A DNA stretch of 64,000 nucleotides from Xylogone sp. PMI_703 (taxonomy: Eukaryota > Ascomycota > Leotiomycetes): the NCBI GenBank assembly GCA_021399445.1, contig JAJTUQ010000002.1:2852001-2916000 (forward strand), in the 5' to 3' direction. Under the pieces are notes generated by a model. The model was not told where the DNA came from and made no database searches. It saw only the letters and a list, made by a program, of their open reading frames with translations. Position numbers and translations under genes: made by a program. Positions 1-12,672 of this stretch are shown here, in pieces (position 1 is the stretch's first letter; the number at the start of each line of letters is the position of its first letter).

Positions 1-1854
1 GATTCAAGGCTAGCAAAGAGGAGGAACGGGGTGGCAGGAGTGTATATATAATGTGAAGAGAGGGCAAGCACACGAGTTCAGGGTTCAATGACGACGGTGG
101 TCGTTGGGGAGCCTCCAGTCCAGCGAGGGCGTGATCCGACGTGATGTAATCCGATCAGCGAGACTATGATAATGCCAACCAGTCCCCAACCAATAGTTAG
201 GACTGCAAGACAACAATTGAGTAAACCAACTCAATCTTCAATGCAAGCAAGAAGCAGATTTGCTGCTACAGAGAAGAGTGAGATAGAGGAATTGTTGAGA
301 GAAGACGGATGGGGAGGAGAGGAGGAGGGGAAAGTGAGGTTAAGAGGAAGTGAAGAAGGAAAGACGGGAGCTGGAAAGATGCCTGAGATAAGAAACCTTG
401 GGCAGTCACCCAAAACACTCGTTCCTACCGCACCGACTTTTCCTCGAGTTTCTGCTGGGAAGGACTAGCCCAAGTGACCATCTCTCTCGGTTTTTGCCAT
501 CCCGCTCCCTTCCTCTTCGCCTTCAACCATCTTCCCCTTTAGGACAAGACAAGACCAAGAGGAAAAGATGCCGAGGCACTCATTACTGCTCCCAGGGCTA
601 TTTTTCGGAGAGCACGAGGGCATTGGCACCTCAAACGGAGAGCAGCTGGCCCACCGGACGCCTCGAGACCACAGGGCACGAAGAGGGCGTTGCGCAGAGA
701 AAGTCGATGATCCAAATTGGATGCTTGGACGAACCGCAGTTAGCCCTACCCATCCGCGCTGCACCCTGCATTTGTTGAGAAGTGTCGAGGCGTCATGTTG
801 CAGATCTGGCGTGTTGCGCATGGCGCTGTCCTTTCCACCCCAAGAAGGGCTCTAGCGTGCTCGGTGCAGCACCACAACCGAGCGAGTCGTGTGCTCACTC
901 GCCAACTTGCGAGCTTTGCGCAGAACCTCGGCGGCTGGTCACGTGCTGATAACAAGCTGGGACCACGGCGCTGCTGCCCCCGATTGGATCCGCTTGCTGT
1001 GGTTCACGTCAGAACTCGGTGATGGAAAGGAGGCGATAAGAGGGGAGGTCGGGCCCTTGCATCAACGCCCATCGTGGAATTCTCTGCACTGACGAAATAT
1101 ACACGCCACCTCCTTGGATCTGCCATTATTCTCCAGCATCAGAGCGCCGAGATACCCTACTCTCCCAAGCACAAAAATACCAAAAACACAAAGGCGGGGG
1201 AAAGGACCAACAAAGGCACCAACCGCAAAGATTGGACCAAAAGACTGGCCCAGTCCTCCAATCCTGTACCAGCAATCTAACCTGTACGCATCTGCATATT
1301 TCCTAGGCGCTGCTGAGTAGTGGGGTTTCCCCATCCCCAACAAAAACCAAACCCGTCAACCACCAAGAAAAATAACAATAAACCAGAGGGGGTTCAGCCA
1401 AGGAAGGGAAGCAGACGAAACGTGCAACACCGAAATTTCTTTTCCGTGCGCTTTGCCCTTTCTCTCTCCGAAATACTGTGTATATCCCCCTCTCTTTTCT
1501 CATCTTTAATCTCGCCCAGTCGAGCTACTCTTATTAACACTAATTACCGAGCCTCGCTGCTACAGCAAAGCTGTTTAGTACCGAAGTACCGTATGTAATG
1601 ATTTCTGCAACAAAACCATGAAGACTTTCCCTCTCGTCCGAAGAACCCGATTCCCATGTACGTAGCGGAGTATGGTATGGTTTACTGCAACAGAATATGC
1701 ACGAAATGGTTGCTGGCTAAGTACAGCATACTGCACTGCACCGGACTGTAATTATGTGCGCGTATCAAATAAGGAACCTATCCCAACGTATTGCATCAAA
1801 CCGGCCATAGATGCAACGCGTGTGTACCATCGTATTGTCCATACAATGTTAAAA
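1..1854. other. Intergenic, no gene recognised
   Basis: No reading frame here resembles a known family, has fungal splice signals or shows convincing coding composition. The longest frames overlap one another on opposite strands. The stretch is presumably upstream sequence of whatever lies off the left edge plus the distal promoter of the F-box-like gene. Confidence 0.5.
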
Positions 1855-2290
1855 GTTTGCCCACGAGGAAAGAAGGAGCGAAGCATGACGTTGCCATGGA
1901 AGCTGGTCGGCGAGTACATCTCCCGATGCCGTACGTCTCGCACGCAGCCTCTCCCTTCGTATTTTTATTGCGCTTTGCGCTTTCATCTCCGTTGCTCGCA
2001 ATCGGTGCCGGCGCTACTGCCCTTATCGGTTTGTTCAGAGGAACTGAGGAGGTGGGATGATACAGTTGCATGAGTGGAGGGAGAGTATATAATAGATATA
2101 AGCTCGTTCTACTTTCTTTTTGGAGGGTAAAATAAGTGGAGTGGAATGTGAGATGAGTACAGTAAGTACAAGTGAATTGCTTACTGGCGTCCAAACACTT
2201 CACTGTTTGGAACAATGTGTTTTTGGTTCAAGTATCCATTTTCTTTTGATCTTATTTATCTTGACTTTTGACGTCTACTTTGTAGACAGA
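1855..2290 (+). repeat. Left copy of a ~430-bp diverged direct repeat flanking the F-box-like gene
   Basis: This block aligns by eye with 3532-3958 in the same orientation. Shared landmarks in order are a TTTGCCC start, GAGTACATCTCCCGATG, CCTTCGTATTTTT, TAAGCTCGT, GGAATGTGAGATGAGTACAGTA, TTGGTTCAAGTATCCATTTT and a GACGTCTAC end. Copies differ mostly by transitions, with this one usually carrying C/G where the right copy carries T/A. It ends about 100 bp before the ATG of the gene, so it includes the proximal promoter. Confidence 0.8.
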
Positions 2291-2387
2291 TTACCATTCC
2301 TGAGTTCATTGATAGGACTAACCACAGTTGAATATCCACTTCAGCTACTCTACAGCTCGATTTCTCAACATCACGCATTGGTCCACA

Positions 2388-3512
2388 ATGTCGACTTCAC
2401 CTAATCCGTCCGGGGATCCCTTTGGTCGGCTCCCGACGGAGATTCTCCTGAAGATAATTAAAATTTCCCCCAGCTTTTCGAGCCTCTGGAGTATAGTCAA
2501 TTCCTCTCAAACCATGGCCATCTTGTTGAACAAGTTCGCTGCCGAAATAATCGAGACTACAATAAAAGCCACGGCTACGGGCCAGATGCAAGAGTTGATA
2601 CGTGCTGTACTTCGTGCTCAGGTTTCGTGTCGGCTGGGACTAGAAGAAGCCAGAAATCTCGTCTGCAAAAAATACCCTGTGCCAACGCCATTGAGTGCAG
2701 ATGAAATACAAGATTCAAAGTCACTCTACTATTTCCTCTCCATAGCGCACAACATTCATGTTCTGGCACATGCGTGCTGTGACCACTACATCAAGGCCTC
2801 TCTGGCAATATCGCCGTCCGCTTTCATTAAATTTAATAGATACAATGGAGATGTCCTGGCCTGGTACGATGAAGCTGAGGGCTGCTCATATGAACCCCGT
2901 GAAACTGGCCCTCCTTCATGGGTTGAAGAACAGCGGGTTATCAAAGCACTATGGCGGATTCAGTTCTTTTTCGAGTTGAACATCTCTCGGAAAGCTGGGA
3001 CTCTAGATTGGCCCGAGGATGATTTGAAAACTTTAGCATCAACGAGCGTTCCGAGCTTTTATACCATCAGAGATTTCGAAATAGAGCAGATCTTAACCGT
3101 CTATGAATTTATACAGGACTTGATCAAAAGAGAAGGATACACCGAGGATGATTACCGACTACCGGTAGTTCCTGCAAAGGACAGTTTCAACGTGAAATGT
3201 GCTCCTACCCCGCGACCTCTTCGTAATTATAGAGAAGATAAACTCCACCAAAGTCTAGTACGCCTTGACGCTGCTCCACTATCCTTGGGGTTCTGGTGGC
3301 GCATGTCACGCACTCACAATTATTCTCCGCTTAAAAATATACCATTTGATCCATATCGCAGACTAGGATTCGCCTTGTGGGATCAGAAACGTATGACTGA
3401 TTTAGGGTTCTCCGAACCCGATGGGCGAGCTCTATTAAACAGTGAAAAGTATTACTATACATGGCGCAGTATCTTGACAGAAGAAGAGAGGGAGTTATGC
3501 GATTCACAATGA
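2388..3512 (+). CDS. F-box-like domain protein, lineage-specific
   Basis: Intronless frame of 374 residues. The first ATG in frame is at 2388; the frame is open further upstream only through a non-ATG codon. Residues about 12-45 resemble the start of fungal F-box-like proteins (LPTEILLKII, then a run of Ser and hydrophobic residues). The rest (TYR/TRP-rich, ending about 3512) is typical of large, fast-evolving Leotiomycete families with no assigned function. In true F-box proteins this segment binds Skp1 in SCF ubiquitin ligases; whether this one does is unknown. The gene sits alone between two direct repeats, which suggests local duplication or capture. F-box identity is moderate because the motif is short and no C-terminal recognition repeats are visible. 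Confidence 0.65.
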   Translation: MSTSPNPSGDPFGRLPTEILLKIIKISPSFSSLWSIVNSSQTMAILLNKFAAEIIETTIKATATGQMQELIRAVLRAQVSCRLGLEEARNLVCKKYPVPTPLSADEIQDSKSLYYFLSIAHNIHVLAHACCDHYIKASLAISPSAFIKFNRYNGDVLAWYDEAEGCSYEPRETGPPSWVEEQRVIKALWRIQFFFELNISRKAGTLDWPEDDLKTLASTSVPSFYTIRDFEIEQILTVYEFIQDLIKREGYTEDDYRLPVVPAKDSFNVKCAPTPRPLRNYREDKLHQSLVRLDAAPLSLGFWWRMSRTHNYSPLKNIPFDPYRRLGFALWDQKRMTDLGFSEPDGRALLNSEKYYYTWRSILTEEERELCDSQ

Positions 3513-3531
3513 AATACAACTTTATTGGAAT

Positions 3532-3958
3532 TTGCCCGTGCGGAAAGAAAGAGCGAAGCATAACGTTACCATCGAGAGTGGTTAGTGAGTACATCTCCCG
3601 ATGCTGTACGTTTTGCATGCAGTCTTTTCCTTCGTATTTTTTTCGTTGCTCATAATTAGTGTTAGCGCTTCAGGGGGGCTAGGAGATACGAGGTGAGATG
3701 ATACGAGGTAGGAAGTAAATTAATAATTGCATGCATGGGTGGAAGGGCAGAGCATATATTGAAGGATAAGCTCGTCCTTTTTTTTGTTAAAGGGTCAAAT
3801 ACAACTACTGGAATGTGAGATGAGTACAGTACAGCAGAATTACATCACTGGCCCTTCAAATTATTTCACACATTTAGAACAAAGTATTCTTTGGTTCAAG
3901 TATCCATTTTTGTTTGACTTGTTTTATTTGTCTTGACGTCTACTACACTGTGTAGAGT
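3532..3958 (+). repeat. Right copy of the ~430-bp direct repeat
   Basis: Counterpart of 1855-2290, starting 20 bp after the stop of the F-box-like gene. Against the left copy it shows runs of C-to-T and G-to-A differences, for example GCATGACG to GCATAACG and GATGCCGT to GATGCTGT, plus indels around 3660-3720. No second copy of the gene follows it. Confidence 0.8.
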
Positions 3959-4311
3959 CCTAACAGAAAAGAAAAACAGCGTGAGAGATTTGGCTAATCT
4001 CATGTCTTTCAACAACCAGATCCCATCCATCGCTGAAATACCATACATATGAAACAATGACCGATGCAGTCGCTTTTCGCTATAAACGCTTTCCAAAGTG
4101 TATCGAGGATGACATTCCCTATCCTCAGGTTTCCCAAGTTCCCCTGTTTCCTTTCCCCGTGTTCCAACACCCCGGTTTATAAACCCCAAAACTCCATGCA
4201 AGGATAAAGAAACGCTGTCTAGTGAATGACCCAAAAAAAGATTTTCGCGGACCCGGTACCCATAATATTATTACATTGCACGGTTTTCCCCGTGTAAACA
4301 TCTATTTCTTT

Positions 4312-5821
4312 CTATTTCCCTTCGATCACATCTCCGAGATAGCCCATCTCGCTCAAGAGCTCGTGTAGTGGACTCGAGCTGCCTTCTCCATCTTCCTCTG
4401 TTGGACGCCCCATTAATCTACCCAAGGTCGTCCGGCTGCTCTCTTGGACAGCAGGTAGCTTGCAAAGTGTCTGGTTGGAAGAGTGGTCTGCTTCGGGCAG
4501 GCTATATCCTGTGAAAAGCCTCCCAGTTGTATCCTTCGAAAGTGGCCGAAACACGAATTCATCATCATCGTCGTCGTCGGTAGCGGTATCATGGTCGACA
4601 GCCAACTCTTCATCATCTGATTCTAATCCCAGGTAGCTGTCTCTTGATGAAATGGATGTGGAGATAGTTGAAATAGAGAAACGAGAACTCAGAAGCTCAG
4701 GACTAGCGAAGGGTGTGCTCTCCCGGAGCTCTGATAGTAAAGGGCCCACCTCCCTGGGTGATTCCTCTGGTACCTGAGGGAGAGGCTTGGATGTGCTAGT
4801 TGAGGATGATGATGATATTGATGAAGATGAGACATGTTTTGCCGTCGTAGGTCTGATGTGATGATGAGATGGCGGAGGTGAGAGGGGTGTAGAAAGACAC
4901 TTCTCGTTGAAAGACACACGATTGGTTTGACTCGCAAAATTGTCATCATCCTCAAGGTCTTCAGCAATACCGTCGGCGGCTATGAAGCTTGCTATGTGAG
5001 GTTGCTTATCAAGCTCGAGGTGGATCGATCGAGATAATGGGGATGGTTCCCGGGACTGTGGTCGAGAAAAGTTTGGCGATGGTGTACGTGCATGAGGTGC
5101 TGAATCCGACGATATCACGCTTCCTGATCGACCTAGGTTCAGATCGGTCGAAGAATTTGCCTTCTTAATAGAGGAGGACGACCTGCCGCGCTTCTTGGAG
5201 CCAGGGGCCCGTATTCCGAAGAACATTCTTGGAGACCACGGTGATCTCTCGGATTTTGGAGAACCCGGACGACTGGGAGGTCTTGCAAAAGCTTCTGAAG
5301 GAGATGTGCCCAGTCGTGCTATGACAGGAGGTTGTGGAGGTGGTCGTGGGGTAACAAATTTATCTGCCGGGTTCATTGTCATGATGTTGCCATTTCTCAT
5401 GGCACTCATGGAAACGCTCCGACGACGCAACTGTCGTCTCTCAACCGGCACTGCAAGGAGGTTTACTGGTTGACCTGGTAGATATGGACAAGACGAAGTG
5501 TGTGGTAGCATGCTGTCATGAACCTCAACTTCACCATCTACCTCGTACTATATATTTCGTTAATCAGAGTGTTTCATCTCTTGATACACAAACACATACA
5601 TAATAATAGTAGGTCGACCCCATCTTCAAGCCACCTTTTCGAGGCCTTGTGCTATTGTCTCCGTCACATATTATGTCTTCGAATGCATAGCAACCCCTCC
5701 ACTGGCCAGGGGATCGTCTGATATCTCGCTCCATCGGGTAACGCTTGGTGAAATTATCCCAAGATCCAACTAAATGCACAAATTGTACCGTTGGCTCGGT
5801 TTGACTAGGTATATTGTTAGC
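4312..5821 (-). CDS. AMPK-beta-like glycogen-binding (E-set/CBM48) domain protein; first exon unresolved
   Basis: Two exons are clear: 5821-5600 and 5547-4312, with an intron at 5548-5599 (GTATGT donor, TAG acceptor). The upstream exon encodes the glycogen-binding fold with the words HLVGSWDNF, RYPMERD, QWRGC and GLKMGSTYYYY, continuing across the intron into YEVDGEVEVHD and CPYLPGQPVN. The remaining ~380 residues are disordered and rich in Ser and Pro, with an Asp run near 4562-4580. Related fungal proteins bind glucan through the E-set domain without a kinase; localisation and partner are not known here. The exon at 5821 begins after a good acceptor (CTCTAAC branch, CACAAG), so at least one short 5' exon with the ATG lies upstream. 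I could not place it. Confidence 0.75.
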
Positions 5822-8800
5822 CTTGTGGAATGCAACACCAAATTTAGATGTTAGAGAGATGCAAGGTCCTAATATCAAGAGCAGGTAACAAATAGAGTAT
5901 TGGGTTCCGAACTACTCCGCATAGATACTTATGCGAAGGAACGCTATTGAAGGTACACTATTTATCTGCGGCAAGTTTCCTCGACGGTGCTTGTATCAAT
6001 TACCGCCGAGGTGTACCTGAAGCTAGTAACATTGAGACAAGCCAATTCCTGATTGGTATAACAGCAACAACAATAGTCTGTTGTGATTGCCGAGACATCC
6101 TCAATCGGTGATCGAAGGTCTTCGGGATCGGGCCGCTTGAGGAACACAACAGCTCAGATGAAGCAGCAAAGGGTTTCGTATCAACTAATAATACTTACAA
6201 CCGGTTGTAGGTAGGAACAAAGGTATTGTGGATCGGTCGTGCAGAAGGAATTGAATTGCAGCTGATGAGGATTGAAGAACTGGAGGACTCACAACAAGAA
6301 TGTATATAAAGTAGTGTTGTCCATAGCGAGAGCTTATCTCTCAGGTCCAGCCTGGGGTAAATAAGAGTTGTCCACGGCCCACAGTAAGATATAAATATAT
6401 ACAGTGGATTAGGTGTTCGTCAATGTCTTGTGACAGGTTGCATCCCCGGATTAGAAGATACTGGGTGAGATTATCTGACGACTACAGGGCTGGAGAGTAC
6501 GTGTGTTGTCCCACAAAAACAAAAGCCGTTGCTGACTCCTGAGCGATGTCCGAATAGGGCGCCGTGAGCGGGAAGTGAGATTCAGCCCTTCAATGCCTCC
6601 AGAGCCAGTTGTGGCAGCCAATGATGCAATGATGTGGCGATGTCGATCCAGAAGCGCCCGGGATGGTCGTCGAGCAACGCGGGACAGCAGACAGGCAGAA
6701 CAACACCCGAGTTTCGCAGATAACGGCGCTTACCCACACAGGAGTGTCAGATCTGAGGAGGTGCGGCAGCGCGACGTGATTTATGCGGCCCGGGGAGGTC
6801 GGAGGGCCAGCAATTGTATGGGCGAAGAGATCGCAGGATGCTGCAGCCTCGAGGGTCTATGTCACAGCAACGATGGTCTAGAGCCGAATTGATGCGAATT
6901 CCAGGAGCAATCCCCGCAATGTAAAGGCTTTGAAAGTATGAAAGAGAATTAAGAAGATTAAAAGAGGGTAATATTAGAAAATGTGCGAAGGGTCTTGGTC
7001 GAATAGTGACGGGATTGACGGCACGAACGCAATCGTGCGGTTGTGGAGTTTGGTCTGTGGGCGTCTGTGTCTGTGGGTCGGAGGGCTTCAACAATGAGAT
7101 GGAGATGGACCTCAATGTGGATTCCGGTGAGATATTATAATACAATATGGATGGAGTATAGTACAGGAGGTGATGGATTGAAGAGGGGAGAGGCATGGCA
7201 GAGAAGATATACCAGGCGCAGAGCAGGAAGAAGCACATGTGCGGTGGATTTCTTGGATTCTTGGTTGCCAGCGTCTAGCTCATGACGATAGCCAAAGTGG
7301 TGGTTTGTGTTTCGTTCTGGCAGTGGTCGCGAACATCTCCAGCCTGTAGAGGATGGTCGGCCCCGGAAAATCCCTTTCCGCAGGGCGGGAGAGCTTAAGC
7401 ATGCAGGTCAAGCTGAGAAACCCTGGGAGAGCTGTAGCCAACTGCCTCCTCTCAGCGCACTATTGCCAGCCGTCTAGCGATATTGGGGAGAAACATGGCC
7501 CCATTTCCCGCTTAGCCTTCAGCCCGCATCTCGAGGCGCTGCCGTCATGGCCCTGTTTAGCTTGCGCATCGATGTACCCAGGGCGATGAGCAAGAGTGCA
7601 TCAATATCCCGATCCAGAACGTGGACAGTGATGCGTTGCAAGGACTCGTTGCTCTTTGTGTGAAGTTTCTCAAACATGCAATATCAAATTGCCGAGTCGG
7701 CACCTGATGCCCAGGTCCCCCTACCAAAATTTAAGGTACCTGCAGCGTACCAGCCGCACGCACCTTGCGCAGCGCCTAGGGTGCGTTGATAACCAATCAT
7801 CATCGAAATTTGCTGCTGCAGGGCAATGGTAGGCCAGGAACAAAAGTTCAGCCCTGTCGCCAATGGCGTGCCGTAACATTATTTCCCCCTATGTCGATGG
7901 TGCCATTATCTACCACTTGAGCCACGATACACGTAGAGCGTAAAAGGAGTTGCGGGAAAAACGCGCACCTCCTCCGTACATCCGTACCTGAGTTTGCAAT
8001 ATTCTCCCCTTGGCCCTGTTCTGTCGAACAATCATGGAAGGAAGTATCCTTTCCAACTTGCGGCGCGTCGCTGACTGTACGCGGGAACATTGTCTGACTG
8101 TGTGCCGTGAATGGCTCAAAGCAAAGCGTTTCACGATAGGTTGCGGAGGTTGGGTGCGATGATCAGCCACGTGAGTTCGCGCAGCCATCGCTACAGGGCT
8201 TGGTAAGATCCCAGGGATCCTCAGTATCGAAGTTCGTTCGGTGCTCCCGGCTGCGACCCTCCAATTGGTCGGCCCGGGCCCTGACATGGAAGGTACTTAG
8301 TGGTACGGAGACCGTACAATACTGCGGTACTGTATATCGCCATGTATCAAGGCACTGTACCACAGGACGCGCATGTCTTTCTCACCCAGAGTATCACCGA
8401 AACAGCATTCCAGAAACACCTCCGATAAGAGCTGTCGTGGTACAACATCCAGTTTCTACGTTATACCATTGCTTTTGCCCACCGGTACTCAACTCCCGAA
8501 AGCCATTGTTATTTTCTTTTGCTAGGGATAATACAATATTGAAATTGGTCTTTGGTCATGAGGAAGCAGATCACTATCAATTTGGCATACAGAATCGCCA
8601 TGTTCTCATCAATTATCTGTAATTACTTCGTTCTTCTCCCCGTTGCCATTGATAATTATCAGTGATTATCAAGCGTAACAGGCACGGAATAGAAAAACGG
8701 CTACAATACAGTACAGTAATACGGCACGGGGTGTGGAAATCTCACCTCGGGACGATCCTGTACGGTTCGGTCTCCAAATCATCGCCAGCAAGGAACACTG

Positions 8801-9529
8801 GCCGGCGTACCGTTCCAGAAGACACGGCATAAACGATGTCAAGTGAGACCTTCCAGACTCCTTCCTTAAGCCGCGTTTCCACCATTGCATACCCAACCAA
8901 TTTTCCGACTGCTGTTTAATCGACATTCCTTTTTATGCTTGTCATGCAACTGCTTGAAGACTTGCTTTTCCCTTGATTCAACATGAATGCGGCAAATGCA
9001 AGGTAGCTTCTCTGTCTGGCCCAGATAAACAGGTATATCTGCCAATTTTATTAAGATACCTGTTTCAGTTGTGATTATTGGGGCCAATTTCCAGGGCAAG
9101 TGGCGACCGTCTTCGAGACATTAGAATCATGCAGGGCTTCTTCGTCCCGTTCTAGATCTGTCATTTCGCTGATCACTAGGAGGCTCGCATGGGAGACATA
9201 GAGTATTTGAGAAAGATACGTCCTTCCTTTGAAAATCCCCTGTTATCTTTGCATTGCTGAACATATAATGCTTAAGCTCAATGCAAATCGTGGAGAGGGA
9301 TAATGCTGGTGGAAATGACTACTGGGACAAGTGAGTAATTAAGATTGATATTACCTATTACTGTTATTATTCGTCCTCAATCTCTTCTTAACACACATTA
9401 CACGTGACTAATATACAAGTTTGATGAGAGCCTTGACGCCAATCCAAGTCCAGCAGTATCCATCCCATTACAATACACAAAGAAGGAGATCCATGTCGGC
9501 ATATTAAACAAAAAGAATCTAGCATCGTC
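5822..9529. other. Long intergenic region, no supportable gene
   Basis: Apart from the missing 5' exon of the glycogen-binding gene, nothing here looks coding. Frames such as the 105-residue one near 6575 and the 163-residue one near 6747 overlap on opposite strands and match nothing recognised. Around 8290-8360 and 8695-8815 there is a cluster of GTAC-containing words. 9100-9529 is probably the 3' flank of the hydroxylase gene. Confidence 0.5.
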
Positions 9530-10691
9530 TCACATTACAACTTTCTCCGCCTCAACTTGGGCCTCGGCCGCTCTCTGAGCCCTCGCGTACTTCTCCTTTG
9601 TCTCTCCAACCCAGGCAGTGTTCAGCAACCGATCCCAGAACGTGAAGAATGGCTGCGAGAAATTTGTTTTGATTCCCCAACTCTGGTGGTGTATATCATG
9701 GTAAGCAGCATTGTTGCTTGTAATATGCTGGAGTGGATCCCAAGGCAATTTGTAACCGCAGTGGTCATCCACTGTCTTGATGGTCGAAGACGTGAAGAAC
9801 CACATACCCTGTCTTGGAGTCATGAACGCAACTTTATAAGCGATACCAGCCCCGAGTGTATCCAAAAGAAAGCCTTCAAATGGGTGGTTATAAAGAGCTC
9901 CGTAAGCGTATGGGACGTATAAGCGGTGATGTCTAGAGTGGAACGTTACTAAATCCATGTCAGCATTGGTCGCAAGAAAGAGAGGGATTTATTTTACCAT
10001 AAAGCCACCTATTCATATGCATTGCCCGGTGGAGGAAGTATTGCCAGGTATCTACAACCAGAATAGCAGTCATAAACTGAATTGCGGGCACTATGACCCA
10101 ATATATGGCCTTTGCGACGAACATCTCCCAACTGGCAAACGCTGGAATCGGTGCTCCGCTAACATCCAGCGTGGTTGATAGTGTAGGATATCTACCACCA
10201 GCCAAAAGTCCCGCAAGGATTGGGTGAGAGCCAGAAACGTTCTTGGAAATGGCGGCAGCATTCAGGCCAAGGACGCTCATCAGTTGAGGTAATGCTCTTT
10301 GCGCGATTCGCAACCTCTGCGCCCAAACCGCAATATCATAATCAGCCTTGCCAACCATATCTTCTGGTTCTGTAAGTCCTAATAGAGCTCCGACTGCCAT
10401 CTGGATGATCTGCTGGATGATTACGTCGCGTGCCACTTCATAACGAGAGACATGATTTCGTTTTAGGATTTCCGCCGGTGTGTGTAACCTGTACTGAGGC
10501 CATATATCCATAACATCAATAAAATGGAATGCAAGAGAGACGATCCAATAGGCAGCAACTGGTAGAATGAGCGAAAGGTAGAAGTCGGGGATGAACGAGA
10601 GGACCGGCGGTGCCGGGGTAAGAGTGTAGGCCGGTAGAGGAGGTAAATCGTCCATTGAGGACGTATTAAAGTAGGAAGTAACGTTCGCCAT
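9530..10691 (-). CDS. SUR2: Sphinganine C4-hydroxylase (SUR2-type, fatty acid hydroxylase superfamily)
   Basis: Two exons, 10691-9998 and 9948-9530, joined over a 49-nt intron (GTAAAA donor, TTTAG acceptor), give 370 residues. The three histidine boxes of the di-iron hydroxylase superfamily are present: HRAMH at about 221-225, HSRHH at 235-239 (just after the splice) and HDIHH at 315-319. Hydrophobic segments near residues 35-60 and 195-220 fit an ER membrane protein. SUR2 enzymes hydroxylate the C4 of sphinganine or dihydroceramide, giving phytosphingosine for ceramides. The ATG at 10691 starts MANVTSYFNTSS, a reasonable lumenal or cytosolic tail. The surrounding words (HHRLYVPYAYGALYNHP, GFLLDTLG) match this subfamily better than the C-4 methylsterol oxidases. 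Confidence 0.92.
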
Positions 10692-11407
10692 GCCGAGTTG
10701 TTTTTCGGCACTTATTGTGGTGTACAGAAAGAGAGAAAAAGAAGTGGTAACTCAAAAGGTTTAAGGAGAGGGATGCAGCGATGTTTTCTATGGTAAGTGA
10801 CGCGGTAGCGCCACAATCAAATGCTGACATCCGTCGCTATCAAATCTCGTTTAATTGTGCATCGGGGTACCTGTCTCCTGAATCGTTCCAGCCTCACGTC
10901 AATCGAATGTTCAACAGGTACGATTATTATTTGCTTCTTTAGAAATAGTTGTGGCAGTCATACTATATATGAGCTCAATTTGACGGAGTCATGAGCTATT
11001 CGTCTTCAAAATTTCCATAGATACCTGTTACAGAACGCCGCATTGTCTTATGCAACATGTGCTAGTAGGACGTTTTGATGACCCGAAGGGGCCGAAAAGT
11101 TCGAAAAAACTACGAGGGTCGTCACTGGCGTTAATGCCTAAAATCTTTGGCTTTTAGCATGTGGCGAATGCTTTTGAAGCCCTATAATTAAGGCATAAGA
11201 TCAGGCTACAGTCAGCATTTTCCCTCCAAGCTAGTGTTGCGCTAGCTCCTGATTCCAGTTCTGCCCCACCATCCAGACAATTCGCTGCTTTTTCTCCCAT
11301 ACCCACTATCATATTTAAATTTGGAGGTCCTGAAGTATATATTTCCTTTCAGTCCCGCGCTCATTAATTAGAATATCATAGTTTGTCTTTAGACACCCGC
11401 CGTCACC

Positions 11408-12215
11408 ATGATTATTTACAAGGTAAGCGCTTCTTTTTTGGTTTTTGAGAACCCCGCACCCAAGCGGGACAAAAAAAGTGTAGCGATGCAAAATCAGTTG
11501 CGAATCCCCTTCGAACCTGAAACGTGGCTAATACTGGATCTGTATAATAGGATATCATTACCGGCGATGAGATCATCTCTGACTCCTACGATCTCAAGGA
11601 GATTGATGATGCAGTCTATGAGGCTGACTGCGCTATGATCACCCTCGGCGCTGTCGATGTTGGTAAGATACATGAGCCACAAATTGAAGAAGTCAGCGTA
11701 AGAGCTGGACTAATGTAATGATTCAGATACTGGCGCCAACGCATCTGCTGAGGAAGCCGATGAAACCTTAGAAGATGGAGCTACTCAGGTCAACAACGTC
11801 GTTCACTCTTTCCGTCTCCAATCCACCTCTTTTGATAAGAAGTCTTATCTCAGCCATCTCAAGAGTATGTTACAACTTATCCAGAGTTTTCAAGTCATAA
11901 CTAACATAGAGATAGCCTACATGAAGAAGGTCAAGGAGGCTTTGAAGGAGAAGGGAGCCGATGAGGCGAAAATCACCGCATTCGAGAAGGGTGCTCAAGC
12001 ATATGCCAAGAAGATTGTCGCCAATTTTAAAGATTATGACTTCTACATTGGCGAATCTATGGACCCTGACGGAATGTAAGCTATCCAACCACTTTAAATT
12101 CGGAAAGTGCAACTTTTTAACCACTACTAGGGTTGTATTGATGAACTACCGCGAGGACGGTGTCACCCCCTACATTACCGTGTGGAAGTACGGTCTTGAT
12201 GAGATGAAGGTCTAA
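11408..12215 (+). CDS. TMA19: Translationally controlled tumour protein homologue (TCTP/Tma19)
   Basis: Five exons: 11408-11422, 11551-11662, 11727-11864, 11916-12075 and 12131-12215, giving 169 residues, the usual TCTP length. The protein starts [18 protein letters not shown] and has an acidic loop after residue 45. It ends with the conserved [10 protein letters not shown] and a [18 protein letters not shown] C-terminus. The acceptor at 11915 is preferred over 11909 because it avoids a two-residue insertion in the helical hairpin ([13 protein letters not shown]). TCTP associates with ribosomes and acts in stress and growth control; yeast Tma19 moves to mitochondria under stress. The first coding exon holds only five codons, as often seen in highly expressed fungal genes. 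Confidence 0.95.
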
Positions 12216-12672
12216 AGGAGTTCAAATATCGATCTGATGCGGAACGAATCTTTCTTTTATTACTGCATAGCTATAAGCCAGTAAAACACGTTACTGCCAG
12301 CCTCTTGTCATTTTGAATCTGATGATGTCAACCAAATTCAAGCACAAAAAGTTTCACAGATTCTTCCACGAATGCATGTTAAACATCTATACTCCACACT
12401 TAATTTTTGGGCTACCTCCTACGAGTACAAGATCAGAGCATTATACCTGTTGCGTAATCCAATGTGGCCATATCTTCAATGTTTCCGCGGAGAGCTATAA
12501 AAAGCCTAAGTAAATAAAATAGTTATGAAAATATCCCCTGAAATGAGCGTTATTACTTTTAACTGTTCGGTGAGAAGCAGCTTTTGGATCTGTTCAGTTG
12601 TGACTAAATGGTCCCACCTTTCCCATAAAGATGATTTCAAGCCCATAATGAAATTGCCATCGTCATTCACTT

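Noticed and set aside
1855..3958. Interpretation of the flanking repeats as LTRs of a retroelement
   Set aside because: No TG...CA ends, no primer-binding site or polypurine tract seen, and the enclosed gene has no gag or pol similarity.
6575..7238. Overlapping frames of 105 residues (plus) and 163 residues (minus)
   Set aside because: Low-complexity, mutually overlapping, no family resemblance.
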